Origin: Hevea brasiliensis
Taxonomy: Eukaryota; Streptophyta; Magnoliopsida; Malpighiales; Euphorbiaceae
DNA: 64,000 nt
Direction of reading: 5' to 3'
Assembly: GCF_030052815.1 (NCBI RefSeq)
Contig: NC_079505.1
Coordinates: 69,710,324-69,774,323, forward strand
A program made the position numbers and the translations under genes. Shown here piece after piece: positions 50,197 to 61,739 of the stretch. The stretch's first letter is position 1, and the number at the start of each line of letters is the position of its first letter. The notes beneath the pieces are model-generated. The model ran no database searches, was not told the origin of the DNA, and saw only the letters and a program-made list of their open reading frames with translations.

Positions 50197-50333
50197 GGGC
50201 CTGGCCAACCAAGCATCTGATTTATTTAACCTCCGTTGTTAGTTTTGGCGGGTAATGTAACTGACAAAACAACACCACTCCTATATGCTGGAGAAGCTAT
50301 AGCAGTTATCGTCTTCTTCTGCACGACAAAATC

Positions 50334-52544
50334 ATGGTGTTATCTTCATCTTCAATTGCGATTTCATCTACAGCTCTGCAAGCTCTTCCCTTTTCAGATC
50401 CTCCATACAAGCTTCTCCAGAATCATCCATCTCTAACCCTTCTATCCACTTGCAAAAATATCCACGCCCTCAAACAAATCCATTCTCAAATCATCAAAAC
50501 TGGTCTCCACAAAACCCAGTTTGCACTAAGTAAGCTCATCCAATTTTGTGCCATTTCACCCTCTGGTGATCTCTCTTATGCTCTTTTACTATTCAAAACC
50601 ATTGAAAACCCCAATCATGTCATTTGGAATAATATTATCAGGGGTCTTTCACTAAGTGAATCCCCAATTTTCGCTGTAGAATATTACGTTCGTATGATTT
50701 TATCTGGTGTGAATCCAAATACTCATACTTTTCCCTTCGTTTTGAAGTCTTGCGCAAAAATTGGAGGTACCCATGAAGGGAAACAGATCCATGCACATAT
50801 TTTGAAGCTTGGACTTGAAAATGATGCCTTTGTACATACTTCTTTGATTACCATGTATGCTCAAAATGGTGAATTGGAAAATGCAAGAATGGTTTTCAAA
50901 AAAAGTTCTATGAGAGATGCGGTTTCTTTCACTGCTTTGATAACAGGGTATGCTTCGAGGGGTTTCCTGGACGAGGCTCGAGAGCTTTTTGATGAAATTC
51001 CTGTTAGAGATGTGGTGTCCTGGAATGCTATGATAGCAGGATATGCTCAAAGTGGTCGATTTGAAGAGGCATTAGCATTCTTTCAAGAGATGCTTAGAAC
51101 AACTGCCACACCAAATGTGAGTACAATGCTTAGTGTCCTATCAGCTTGTGCTCAGTCAGGATCCTTCGAGGCGAGCGATTGGGTCCGTTCCATGGTCGTG
51201 GAGCTTGGACTTGGATCGAATCTTAGGCTTGTAAATGCAACTGTTGATATGTATGCCAAGTGTGGAGACCTGGAAAAGGCTAACAATTTGTTTGAGAGTA
51301 TACAAAGTAAGAATGTGATTTCATGGAATGTTATGATTGGAGGTTATACTCATATGAGCTACTATAAGGAAGCCCTGGGGCTTTTTAGACGAATGCTGGA
51401 GTCACATGTAGAGCCTAATGATGTGACCTTGTTAAGCGTTCTTCCAGCTTGTGCTAACTTGGGTGCTCTTGGGCTTGGCAAATGGATTCATGCTTATATT
51501 GACAAGAAAAGGAAAATTTTGGCTAATGGTGCTCTTTGGACAAGCCTCATTGACATGTATGCAAAATGTGGTAACATAGAGGCAGCTAAACAAATTTTTG
51601 ATGGTATGAATCCAAAAAACTTGGCTTCATGGAATGCAATGATTTCCGGGCTTGCTATGCATGGGCGTGCAGATGTGGCTCTTAATCTATTCTCAAGAAT
51701 GACTAATGAAGGGTTCATACCAGATGATATCACCTTTGTTGGTGTATTATCTGCATGTAACCATGCCGGTTTGCTAGATCTTGGACGCCAGTATTTTGGT
51801 TCAATGATCCAAGATTACAAGGTTTCTCCCAAATTGCAACACTATGGATGCATGGTAGATCTCCTAGTCCGAGCTGGATTGTTTGATGAAGCTGAAACCC
51901 TGATGAAGAGTATGGAAATGAAACCAGATGGGGCAATCTGGGGTTCTCTGCTTGGAGCTTGTAAAGTTCACGGACGCGTTGAGTTGGCTGAAATTGTTGC
52001 AAGACATCTTTCTGAAGTGGAGCCTGAAAACCCCGGGGCTTATGTGCTCTTATCAAACATCTACGCCGGAGCTGGTAGATGGGAGGATGTAGCGAAAATA
52101 AGAACTAAGCTAAATGATAAGGGGATGAAGAAAGTTCCTGGATGTACGTCTATTGAGGTGGATAACATATTTCATGAGTTCCTTGTTGGTGACAAGATTC
52201 ATCCCCAGAGCAAAGAGATTTACAAGATGCTGGATGAGATAGATATCCTTTTGAAGAAGGCTGGATTCGTACCGGATACATCTGAGGTGCTGTATGATAT
52301 GGATGAGGAGTGGAAAGAAGGGGCTTTGAGTCATCACAGTGAGAAGTTAGCCATTGCTTTTGGTTTGATCAATACGAAGCCAGGGACAACAATAAGAATA
52401 ATCAAGAATCTTCGTATATGTGGAAATTGTCATTCTGCTACCAAGCTAATATCCAAGATCTTCAATAGAGAAATTATTGCGAGGGACAGGAACCGTTTCC
52501 ATCATTTCAAAGACGGTTCTTGCTCATGTAAAGACTATTGGTAA
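50334..52544 (+). CDS. OTP82: PPR-DYW RNA-editing factor, OTP82-like
   Basis: Intronless ORF of 736 residues. The N-terminus is Ser/Thr/Leu-rich with few acidic residues (first ~40), as in organelle transit peptides. An array of P, L and S pentatricopeptide repeats follows (for example [38 protein letters not shown]). From about residue 540 come E/E+ motifs, and the last ~95 residues form a DYW deaminase domain with H668-x-E670, C696-x2-C699 and the terminal triplet DYW. Length and sequence throughout resemble Arabidopsis OTP82 (AT1G08070, 741 aa), a plastid factor for C-to-U editing of ndhB and ndhG transcripts; orthology is inferred from memory of that protein. PPR repeats read RNA one base per motif and the DYW domain carries out deamination. 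The first ATG is used: the transit-type sequence follows it and the site II cluster is close upstream. It is intact, and its 3' part is duplicated at 57295. Confidence 0.93.
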   Translation: MVLSSSSIAISSTALQALPFSDPPYKLLQNHPSLTLLSTCKNIHALKQIHSQIIKTGLHKTQFALSKLIQFCAISPSGDLSYALLLFKTIENPNHVIWNNIIRGLSLSESPIFAVEYYVRMILSGVNPNTHTFPFVLKSCAKIGGTHEGKQIHAHILKLGLENDAFVHTSLITMYAQNGELENARMVFKKSSMRDAVSFTALITGYASRGFLDEARELFDEIPVRDVVSWNAMIAGYAQSGRFEEALAFFQEMLRTTATPNVSTMLSVLSACAQSGSFEASDWVRSMVVELGLGSNLRLVNATVDMYAKCGDLEKANNLFESIQSKNVISWNVMIGGYTHMSYYKEALGLFRRMLESHVEPNDVTLLSVLPACANLGALGLGKWIHAYIDKKRKILANGALWTSLIDMYAKCGNIEAAKQIFDGMNPKNLASWNAMISGLAMHGRADVALNLFSRMTNEGFIPDDITFVGVLSACNHAGLLDLGRQYFGSMIQDYKVSPKLQHYGCMVDLLVRAGLFDEAETLMKSMEMKPDGAIWGSLLGACKVHGRVELAEIVARHLSEVEPENPGAYVLLSNIYAGAGRWEDVAKIRTKLNDKGMKKVPGCTSIEVDNIFHEFLVGDKIHPQSKEIYKMLDEIDILLKKAGFVPDTSEVLYDMDEEWKEGALSHHSEKLAIAFGLINTKPGTTIRIIKNLRICGNCHSATKLISKIFNREIIARDRNRFHHFKDGSCSCKDYW

Positions 52545-52781
52545 ACTCGTGTTTGATAGAATGTGGAGTCTCTGTAGGAGAAGAATCTGTAAATTTTGTT
52601 TGTTATCGATTACTTTCATATAGATGAAACTTATTTTTCATTCATTCAAGCTGCTTAATAGATGCTCTTGAAATTGGCAAACCCTTTATTTATGCGTTAA
52701 TTGATGATGGATTAATTTACATAACTGATGCTTAGAATAGTAGATAAAATACGGCATAAATGGATGTCCATATCGAATAAA

Positions 52782-53780
52782 TCATGCCTCAACTTTAGAG
52801 TTCTTGAAGGAGTTCCTACGTGCTGTAGCGAGGACAGTCTTGTCAGCAACTATAAAATATGCTGCTCCAGCGACTGCAAATCAAAGTATATATAATTTCA
52901 TTAGCAGGAGAGAATAAATATTCAATCGAAAATTGATAATCGATATATAATTAATGATTCTTAATTTAGATGGTAATTAACCTGTAGAGATTATGAGAGC
53001 TTGAGCAGTGTGGTTCATATTGGCTCTTGCCCAAGGCAACATTCTTGCACTGGCCAGCTACACATCAACCAGAACTCTTTAATTTCTTGGCAAGCAGGTG
53101 AAGAAAACTCTAGTTTTCCATTTTTTTTTAATATATATAATTAATAATTTGTTAAATAATGAGTGAAGACGACTCACAGTTGGAATGGCAGTGGCAATGG
53201 AAGCAACAACAGCTGCTTTAGCTCCTGCAACTACTCCTTCTGATCATCCGTCAAAATTTGGGACAAAAGATTAAGAGAAGTGATGAAATATATAATTGGA
53301 CTCAAATATAGAAGTTAATTAACGATAATTAGACGCAAAATTAATTCATAATGCCGTTTCATAAAAGTCTTGTAATTTCTTGGTTTAAACTTTTCATTTT
53401 ATATTATTGCAACAAAGAATAAAGTCCTAGTGGATATATGGTCCCCCTTCAACATATAGATTGGATTCCCATAATATGTATATATACGTATCATGCATGG
53501 TTAATTAATTAATTAATTACTATTATATCAGATTTTATGAAGAATTCAAAAATACTAGGAAGAGCAAGTTGGTGAAAGACTCATAATTACAAGAATTGAT
53601 CGAAACCATGCTCAAAAAGAGGAAAAGAGAAATTAAAGCTAAGCCAAAAAAAGAAGAAAAGATAAAGAAAAAGGGAGTTATTCATATACCATGAGAGCAT
53701 CGCTTTGCCATGGCCAGCTTTTGGTCTATTGAAGCAAAGCTATTTTTCTCAAGAGGGGACTGAGCTACATTCTTGGCCAT
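52782..53780 (-). CDS. ENOD93-like small membrane protein (copy 1)
   Basis: Four exons on the minus strand: 53780-53690, 53239-53178, 53057-52982 and 52873-52782. All introns are GT..AG and phases are compatible, giving 106 residues. The protein reads MAKNVAQSPLEKN..., DQKLAMAKRCSHEG, VVAGAKAAVVASIATAIPT, LASARMLPWARANMNHTAQA, LIISTVAGAAYFIVADKTV, LATARRNSFKNSKVEA. This is the early-nodulin-93 (ENOD93) family, first found as a soybean nodule transcript but present in non-legumes. The Ala/Val-rich segment (~32-50) and the hydrophobic stretch ~73-90 suggest membrane association. Its biochemical role is not settled. It is tail-to-tail with the PPR gene: the two stop codons are about 240 bp apart. 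Nothing is broken. Confidence 0.92.
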
Positions 53781-53873
53781 TGTAATGCTATAATTAACTA
53801 AAGAAGCTATAATAAGAAAAGTCAGAGAAGCTAGAGGTTGATGAAGCTCTGCAGGAAGTGAAAATTGCTAGGG

Positions 53874-53881
53874 TATTTATA
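53874..53881 (-). promoter_or_regulatory. TATA box of ENOD93-like copy 1
   Basis: The minus strand reads TATAAATA in 'ccttataaatacc', about 95 bp upstream of the start codon, a normal spacing for a short 5' UTR. It is conserved in copy 2. Confidence 0.7.
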
Positions 53882-54070
53882 AGGATAACAGAGCTGTTGG
53901 ATTTGGATGGATACATGGTGTAGAGTTTGATGGTTTTCACTTGAACTTTGTCGGTTTGATTATTTTTTCCCTTCCCAATATGCCCTCATAAAATTTTGTG
54001 AAAACTACTGTACATAGGAGACGGCAGTTGACATGTTATCTCACTGCAGGGAGACAGCAGCAGTATGAGC

Positions 54071-54676
54071 AGGAATGTGCACGGTTTCTATGTTTCAAAT
54101 CCAACTAAATAAATTTATTAAATCGTATTGAATTTAAAAAAAATTATTGTAAGATTTAAATAATACTGAATATAATTAAAATAAATTGAAGAATCAATTA
54201 TATATATATATATATATATATATATTCTTTATAATTTTTTTAGATGCATGGTATAATTTCAATAAAATTTTATATATATAAGTAAAATTATAATATATAT
54301 ATATATATATATAAAAGGACATATGACTTAATATTATTTTTTATTTTTTAACATTTTTAAAATAATTTTAGTCTTAAGCACATTGAATCATCTTATAATA
54401 TTTAATTATATAAATGAATCATCATATAATATATTTTTTAATTCTTAATTATATATTTATGTTTTAATTAAAGACTATATAATTAATAAATATATAAAAG
54501 ATAATATAATATTCTTATTAAGGAATATATTTTTTTTATATTATTATTATTATTATTATTATTTTCAGATAAGAAATTTAAGACTATTTTTTCTATTAAA
54601 ATAAAATTAAAAGTCGAAGATTTAGTTCTGATTCGAATGCAATTAGAACAGTATCGAATCCAGAACCAAAATTCCT
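54071..54676. mobile_element. MITE-like element, copy 1
   Basis: The left end 'aggaatgtgcacggttt' and right end 'gaaccaaaattcct' form an imperfect inverted repeat. The interior is AT-rich with (TA)n at about 54199-54224 and 54291-54312. It lies at the same place in both tandem units, so it predates the duplication. Target duplication unclear. Confidence 0.45.
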
Positions 54677-57110
54677 AGCAAGAAGTGAGTGGAAAACTCA
54701 TACTTCACGGCACATGGATTATAGACACTGCCCATCTTCCATTTTTTAACTTTCAAGGGTGCCTCTGGTAATTGTAATCTTTCTCTAGTTATTGTCAAAA
54801 GATGTATCACAAATACATTCGGACTAAATTATCCAATTTTGTTTATGCACCTGACACCAACGATTATTTAATGTATATATAATATTTGTTAAACGTACAA
54901 TCATTTCTTGAAACTTGAAAGTCACTGAGTCTGTTTGGATATAAATTGATTGTGGAAGCAAAGAAGCCACTGGTTTAACAGAAACGTGCCTCCAAAACCA
55001 TGGGTGGTCTCTGTGACTTTCATGTGCTTTGGATGCAACCTGATACTGTGCCTGAGATTGGTACACGAGTATAATATGGATCTTCTGCTTTCATGTTAAT
55101 GGATTTCTTCTTTGGGTTCATGGTTTCGTCTGAGTGGGTAGCCTGTGGCCAAAAGCTGGTGGCTGTGGTATTGACTTTTAACTTTATATTGAACAAACGA
55201 GGGCAAATTATTGAGTTTCTGAAAATTAATATTTCGCACTTATAAGTTAATTTATTTAAAATTTTAATAATCATATAATTAGTTAAATTATTAATATATT
55301 TAATAAAAAATAATTTACAAATATAATTATAATTAAAATAGTTAAAAATTTTTATTCATTATGAAATTTTAAAATTAAATAATAATAATAATAACAATAT
55401 AATAAAATATTTATATAATAATAGTGCTTATAAGCACTAAATAAAAAGTTAATTCTTTGTGATTTACCTTGAATGAGACATTACCCGCACATTATATGAT
55501 AAATTTTTATATTTAAATTTGTACTAATCATAATAAAATTTTAAATTAAAAAATATAAAAGTTGTATACTTTATAATAAATAAATTTAAAAATATATTTA
55601 AAAAAATCAGTTAACTTAAATAAATAAATAATTATGAAGACTTTTTAATAAATTTAAAAATATTTTTTTTGAAAGTAACTTTTAAGGGTGTCCAAGAAAT
55701 GAAATTATAAATGCTTAAAAAACTAAAAAAAATCATTTGGGAAATCATATTTCTTACAATTTCCTTGATAATTTACTCTTTAACTTGTCTGGAATGATGA
55801 TAAAAATAATTGCGATGTGAAAATTTGAGTCCCAAGTTCTATTTTTCCCTTACATGTAATAAAAAAAATAAAAAGTTAATAATTTAAATAAATATATTAA
55901 AATTTTTTTAAAGTTAATTAAAAATAATTTAATTATTTTTTATATTAAAATTAAAAAATAAACAAATTTTGAATTTAAATTTCGATAAAACATTTTAAAG
56001 ATTAATTTTATTATATTTATATCAATTTATTTATTGGGATTGCAACCTTTTTACTTCATCTTTTTGTTTACCAACTTCATGAATCACAATTTATGGTAAT
56101 CCTAAAATTATGATCATTTTTTTGACCTTTACATTTTAAGCTCTTATTGGAGACATATGGCAGCCCACTTTCATCATTAGACTTTAGTTTGTGTAGATAG
56201 GTTATATAAATTAATTTGCATGCATCATTCTTTTTTTATATATATAATTATGAGAGATTTATTTAATTTATGTAAATATTTTATTTAAGAAATATTAATA
56301 ATAATTATTAAAATTAAAAAATTCACATTAAAATAATTAATAATAGTTTAAAATCTAATATAGTATTTAAACTTATCGCCTAATAACTTAAATTTTTAGA
56401 TTCAATCGAGTGTTATCTCTCATAATTGATATTAGACTGGAATCAAGTGTTAGTCTATCTATAATAATAATTTAAACAAATTTATATATACATTATTGGA
56501 GAGAGATAAAAATAAAATAAAACTCCATTATTGGAGAGAGATAGAACTCTCAATAAGGAAAGAATATAACTTAAATATTAGGAAGAGCACCTCATATCCG
56601 TTCTTAATGAATACAGATTTGAGGAGATAAATCTAAATTTATTCTTAATTGATACAGATCTATAAATTTATTAAAAATATATATTGAAAAAGAAAAAACT
56701 AAACTGGAGTTCTTTCCTTAGTTGTTCAATGAGGAGATCTAAAAGAAAAGAAAAAAAAAATAATGAAGAAAGATGAGAGAAGAAAAATTTTCTAGAGAGA
56801 AGGTAAAATCTCTTTCTCTAAACACTAACTTTTTATAATTTTATAAATTTAAACTTTTATAGAGAGAAGGTAGAATCTCTTTCTCTAAATACTAATTTTT
56901 TATAATTTTATAAATTTAAAATTTTAAATTATGTAATTTTTTTTGGACATATGCAGCAATTAAAATTCTCTTAAATAATAAAATCATGTAATTAGTGCAT
57001 CAATTTTTTCCTTCAACAATGAAGTTAAGGTTTTTTTTATTATTTTATTATTTATTATTTTTTTACCATATTGTCAATGTTTATACAGCACTTATGCAAT
57101 GGATCTCAAA
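54677..57110. other. AT-rich DNA of unit 1, no gene supported
   Basis: A GC-richer stretch at about 54690-55200 is well kept in unit 2 (about 59975-60510). It carries an 80-codon minus-strand ORF (54824-55066) that also stays open in unit 2 (60128-60379), but I recognise no domain in it. The rest is A/T-rich. About 55610-56070 is absent from unit 2. Confidence 0.5.
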
Positions 57111-57140
57111 TGGGCCAGAGTTGATGGTTTGAATTGGGCT
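57111..57140 (+). promoter_or_regulatory. Site II-like motifs upstream of the chimeric DYW ORF
   Basis: TGGGCC at 57111-57116 and TGGGCT at 57135-57140 lie 115-145 bp before the chimeric ORF start, resembling the arrangement at the intact PPR gene. This sequence comes from the far end of unit 1, not from the PPR promoter. Promoter activity is inference. Confidence 0.3.
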
Positions 57141-57256
57141 TTCGAAATCTTTTCTTTTTTTTTTTCATTTTTATCTTTTATATATTACCTTTGACGGGTT
57201 AGACATAGGCCACATTGTCAAACTTTGCTTTTGAATTTGTGATGCCTTGAGTTGCT

Positions 57257-57967
57257 ATGGCCAGTCACTATGAGACATGCATAAATCTGGGGCAAGCTGG
57301 ATTGTTTGATGAAGCAGAAACCCTGATGAAGAGTATGGAAATGAAACCAGATGGGGAAATCTGGGGCTCTCTGCTTGGAGGTTGTAAAGTTCACGAACGT
57401 GTTGAGTTGGCTGAAATTGTTGCAAGACATCTTTCTGAAGTGGAGCCTGAAAACCCCGGGGCTTATGTGCTCTTATCAAACATCTACGCCGGAGCTAGTA
57501 GATGGGAGGATGTAGCGAAAATAAGAACTAAGCTAAATGATAAGGGGATGAAGAAAGTTCCTGGATGTACGTCTATTGAGGTGGATAACATAGTTCATGA
57601 GTTCCTTGTTGGAGACAAGGTTCATCCCCAGAACAAAGAAATTTACAAGATGCTGGATGAGACAGATATCCTTTTGAAGAAGGCTGGATTCGCACCGGAT
57701 ACATCTGAGGTGCTGTATGATATGGATGAGGAGTGGAAAGAAGGGGCTTTGGGTCATCACAGTGAGAAGTTAGCCATTGCTTTTGGTTTGATCAATACGA
57801 AGCCAGGGACAACAATAAGAATAATCAAGAATCTTCGTGTATGTGGAAATTGTCATTCTGCTACTAAGCTAATATCCAAGATCTTCAATAGAGAAATTAT
57901 TGCGAGGGACAGGAACCGTTTCCATCATTTCAAAGACGGTTCTTGCTCATGTAAAGACTATTGGTAA
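57257..57967 (+). CDS. Chimeric stand-alone E/E+/DYW ORF from a partial PPR gene duplicate
   Basis: Open for 236 residues. Residues 1-14 (MASHYETCINLGQA) come from unrelated DNA at the duplication joint. Residues 15-236 align without gaps to 515-736 of the OTP82-like protein, keeping the last PPR-like motifs, E/E+ and the whole DYW domain with H168-x-E170, C196-x2-C199 and terminal DYW. All of the RNA-recognition PPR array and the transit peptide are lost. By eye the retained part has about 11 amino-acid changes against about 6 silent ones, close to what no selection would give. Separate short DYW proteins that act in trans with other PPR proteins are known in plants, so function is conceivable. 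A pseudogene kept open by its youth is the simpler view. The start codon is the first ATG in frame and the new N-terminus does not look like a transit peptide. Confidence 0.5.
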   Translation: MASHYETCINLGQAGLFDEAETLMKSMEMKPDGEIWGSLLGGCKVHERVELAEIVARHLSEVEPENPGAYVLLSNIYAGASRWEDVAKIRTKLNDKGMKKVPGCTSIEVDNIVHEFLVGDKVHPQNKEIYKMLDETDILLKKAGFAPDTSEVLYDMDEEWKEGALGHHSEKLAIAFGLINTKPGTTIRIIKNLRVCGNCHSATKLISKIFNREIIARDRNRFHHFKDGSCSCKDYW

Positions 57968-58204
57968 ACTCGTGTTTGATAGAATTTGGAGTCTCTGTAG
58001 GAGAAGAATCTGTAAATTTTGTTTGTTATCGATTACTTTCATATAGATGAAACTTATTTTTCATTCATTCAAGCTGCTTACTAGATGCTCTTGAAATTGG
58101 CAAACCCTTTATTTATACGTTAATTGATGATGGATTAATTTACACAACTGCTGCTTAGAATAGTAGATAAAATACGGCATAAATGGATGTCCATATCGAA
58201 CAAA

Positions 58205-59210
58205 TCATGCCTCAACGTTAGAGTTCTTGAAGGAGTTCCTACGTGCTGTAGCTAGGACAGTCTTGTCAGCAACTATAAAATATGCTGCTCCAGCGACTGC
58301 AAATCAAAGTATATATAATTTCATTAGCAGAGGAGAGAATAAATATTCAATCGAAAATTGATAATTGATATATAATTAATGATTCTTAATTTAGATGGTA
58401 ATTAACCTGTAGAGATTATGAGAGCCTGAGCAGTGTGGTTCATATTGGCTCTTGCCCAAGGCAACATTCTTGCACTGGCCAGCTGCACATCAACCAGAAC
58501 TTTTTAAGTTCTTGGTAAGCAGGTGAAGAAAACTCTAGTTTTCTTTTTTTTTTTAATATATATAATTAATAATTTGTTAAATAATGAGGAAGACGACTTA
58601 CAGTTGGAATGGCAGTGGCAATGGAAGCAACAACAGCTGCTTTAGCTCCTGCAACTACTCCTTCTGATCATCCATCAAAATTAGGAGCAAAAGATTATGA
58701 GAACTGATGAAATATATAATTGGACTCTAAAGTAGAAGTTAATTAATGATAATTAGAAGCAAAATTAATTCATAATGCCTTTTCATAGCAGTCTTATAAT
58801 TTCTTGGCTTAAACTTTTCATTTTATATTATGGCAACAAAGAATAAAGTCCTAGTGGATATATGGTCCCCCTTCAACGAAGAGATTGGATTCCCAAAGTA
58901 TGTATATATACGTATCATGCATGGTTAATTAATTAATTAATTAATTACTATTATATCAAATTTTATGAAGAATTCAAAAATACCCAGGAAGAGCAAGTTT
59001 GGTGAAAGACTCATAATTACAAGAATTGATCGAAACCATGCTCAAAAAGAAGAAAAGAGAAATTAAAGCTAAGCCTAAAAAAGAAGAAAAGATAAAGAAA
59101 AAGGGAGTTATTCTTATACCATGAGAGCATCGCTTTGCCATGGCCAGCTTTTGGTCTATTGAAGCCAAGCTATTTTTCTCAAGAGGGGAGTGAGCTACAT
59201 TCTTGGCCAT
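58205..59210 (-). CDS. ENOD93-like small membrane protein (copy 2)
   Basis: Exons 59210-59120, 58663-58602, 58482-58407 and 58296-58205, with exactly the same exon lengths (91, 62, 76, 92) and phases as copy 1, giving 106 residues. Against copy 1 I see three amino-acid changes (Q7H, F15L and K102N) and a few silent ones. All splice sites are kept; the second donor is GTAAGT here and GTGAGT in copy 1. The start, TATA box and downstream sequence are conserved, so both copies look able to work. It is tail-to-tail with the chimeric DYW ORF, mirroring copy 1 and the PPR gene. Confidence 0.9.
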
Positions 59211-59303
59211 TGTAATGTTATAATTAACTAAAGAAGTTATAATGAGAAAAGTCAGAGAAGCTAGAGGTTGATGAAGCTCTGCAGGAAGTGAAAATTGCTA
59301 GGG

Positions 59304-59311
59304 TATTTATA
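59304..59311 (-). promoter_or_regulatory. TATA box of ENOD93-like copy 2
   Basis: TATAAATA on the minus strand, 94 bp upstream of the start codon, in the same context as in copy 1. Confidence 0.7.
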
Positions 59312-59501
59312 AGGATAACAGAGCAGTTGGATTTGGATGTATACATCGTGTAGAGTTTGATGGTTTTCACTTGACCTTTGTCGGTTTGAATATTTTTTTT
59401 CCTTCCCAATATGTCCTGGTCTCATTTTGTGAAAACTACTTTGCATAGGAGACTGCAGTTGACATGTTATTTCACTGAAGGGAGACAGCAGCAGTATGAG
59501 C

Positions 59502-59544
59502 AGGAATGTGCACCGTTTCTATGTTTCAAATCGAACCAAATAAC

Positions 59545-59576
<32 letters not shown>

Positions 59577-59777
59577 AGGATATATAATTTAATATTATGT
59601 TTTAACTTTTTAAAATGATTTTAGTCTTAAATACATTGAATCATTTTATAATATTCAATTATATAAATAAATTATTATATAATGTACCTTTTAATTCTTA
59701 ATTATATATTTATCTTTTAATTAAAGACTATATAATTAAGAAATACATAAAAAATAATATAATATTTTTATTAAGGA

Positions 59778-59809
<32 letters not shown>

Positions 59810-59972
59810 TTCATATTAAAATTTTAAAATTGTTTTTTTTTATTTTAAAATGACACAAAAATTATAATTTTGAGTATAAAATCAAAATTTAAAATGAAAT
59901 TAAAAATCGAAGATTTAGTTCTGATTTCAATTCTTAACTAGAGCGGTATCGAATCCAGAACCAAACATACCT
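59502..59972. mobile_element. MITE-like element, copy 2
   Basis: Counterpart of 54071-54676, shorter mainly because AT-rich and (TA)n stretches differ ((TA)n at about 59543-59570 and 59779-59806). Confidence 0.4.
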
Positions 59973-60765
59973 AGCAAGAAGTGAGTGGGAAAGCTATACT
60001 TCACAGCACATGGATTATAGACACTGCCCATCTTCCATTTTTTAACTTTCAAGGGTGCCTCTGGTAATTGTAATCTTTCTCTAGTTATTGTCAAAAGATG
60101 TTGGGGCTAATCACAAATACATTCGGACTAAATTATCCAATTTTGTTTATGCACCTCACACAAATGATTATTTAATGTATATATAATATTTGTTAAAGGC
60201 ACAATCATTTCTTGAAACTTGAAAGTCACTGAGTCTGTTAGGATATTAATTGATTGTGGAAGCAAAGAAGCCACTGGTTTAACAGAAAAGTGCCTCCAAA
60301 ACCATGGGTGGTCTCTGTGACTTTCATGTGCTTTGGAATCAACCTGATACCGTGCCTGAGATCGGTACAAGCGTTCCATATGGATCTATGGATCTTCTGC
60401 TTTCGTGTTAATGAATTTCTCTTTTTGGTTCATGGTTTCGTCTGAGTGGGTAGCCTGTGTCCAAAAACGGGTGGGTGAGGTATTGACTTCAACTTTATAT
60501 CGAACAAACGAGGGCAAATTATTGAGTTTATGAAAATTAATATTTAGTAATTTATTTAAAATTTTAGTAATCATATAAATTAGTTTAATTAGTGTTATGT
60601 TTGTAAAAAATAATTTATAAATATAATTTCCATTAAAATTATTAAAAATAATATTTAATAAAAATATGATGAAATTTTAAAATTAAATAATAATAATATA
60701 GTAAAATATTTATATGATAATAGTGCTTATAAGCATTAAATAAAATGTTAATTCTTTTAACTTAT
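59973..60765. other. Unit 2 downstream DNA, no gene supported
   Basis: Matches about 54677-55450 of unit 1. Contains the 83-codon ORF at 60128-60379 (minus), open in both copies but unrecognised. Confidence 0.45.
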
Positions 60766-60941
60766 ATATTTTTTAATTTATAGCTCTAAAAATATTATAA
60801 ATAAATAAATTTAAAACTTATAAACTGTGTATTGATACACTTACAAGTTAAGATAAATATTTTTTTAATTTCGTACATTCTTACTTATAAAAAGTAAACA
60901 CGCTCAAGATAAATACCTTCTTATTAAGTGCTCATTAGCAT

Positions 60942-61000
<59 letters not shown>
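60942..61000. repeat. (CT)n microsatellite, about 29 units
   Basis: Uninterrupted CT run within the unit-2-specific insertion. Confidence 0.97.
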
Positions 61001-61002
<2 letters not shown>

Positions 61003-61074
61003 ATGAGTTTCACTTCTACTAAAATTAAGAAATAACTACAATTTATGTGTGTAAAGAGTACTATTTTGTAAGTG

Positions 61075-61629
61075 CCATTGGAATGTTGATGGATTATCGT
61101 TGGGCAAGCCGAGCTAGTATAAGAGCCATTTGAAGTTGTCTGCACGATAGTCAAGGTGCTTTTGTGTCTTTTTTTCTTGTCCTTGTGGCATTGATGACTC
61201 GAGTTCTGCAGAATTGAAAGCTATCTAAAAGGCTCTTCAACTGTCAATGTCCATGCCGTAATTGTGTGCTCTTGACTCTTCCATTACCATCGAATTAGAC
61301 TCTAAAATTGTGGTAACTTTGTTCTTACATCCGGAGAGTGTCCTATGGCGCCTTGTATCTGTGTTAAACTCTATTATTGAGTGCATAAACCATAGTGACA
61401 AGCATTTCTTTAATTTTGGGTTTTTACCTTTTGTTTAAACGCTTGGCTGTTTTGCTGTTTTTGCTAGTCTGATTATTACCTTTTTGTATCTTTTTTTGTG
61501 CTGGCTTTTGGGTTGTTTAGGAATAGTGTATGGGGGGATTACCTGTTGGCAAGCGTTAGTGACACGAGTCTGTAGCCTCTTGCTGTTTTATTTTCTCAAA
61601 TTCAATTAATTGTAGCTCATAAAAAAAAA
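61075..61629 (+). mobile_element. Truncated LINE-type 3' end with RNase H remnant and poly(A)
   Basis: Near the start a degenerate frame reads NVDGLSLGKPS, like the WNVDGSSLGKPGP opening of the RNase H domain at the end of plant L1-type LINEs. It continues as decayed sequence, then a T-rich 3'-UTR-like tail ('ggcttttgggttgttta') and a short A9 run at 61621-61629. Heavily 5'-truncated and full of stops. It is absent from unit 1, so it arrived after the tandem duplication or was lost from unit 1. Confidence 0.5.
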
Positions 61630-61739
61630 TATTATAGTGCCCCAAAAGTATATTATAAATAGCCCTTGTTCATAGTCTTTATAATTAAAGAAAATTTATA
61701 TTTTTTTTAACGCGTAATGCGTCATTTTTTAATATATTG

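Larger units (their letters stand above)
51872..57294. repeat. Tandem segmental duplication, unit 1 (5.4 kb)
   Basis: From codon ~514 of the PPR gene ('agctggattg') through the ENOD93-like gene to the sequence just before 57295, where the same 'agctggattg' starts again. Offset is 5423 bp. Coding parts of the two units differ by about 2-3% by eye, non-coding parts by somewhat more plus indels. Confidence 0.93.

Noticed and set aside
50236..50436. Overlapping upstream ORF at the PPR gene start
   Set aside because: Out of frame with the 736-residue PPR ORF and without features.
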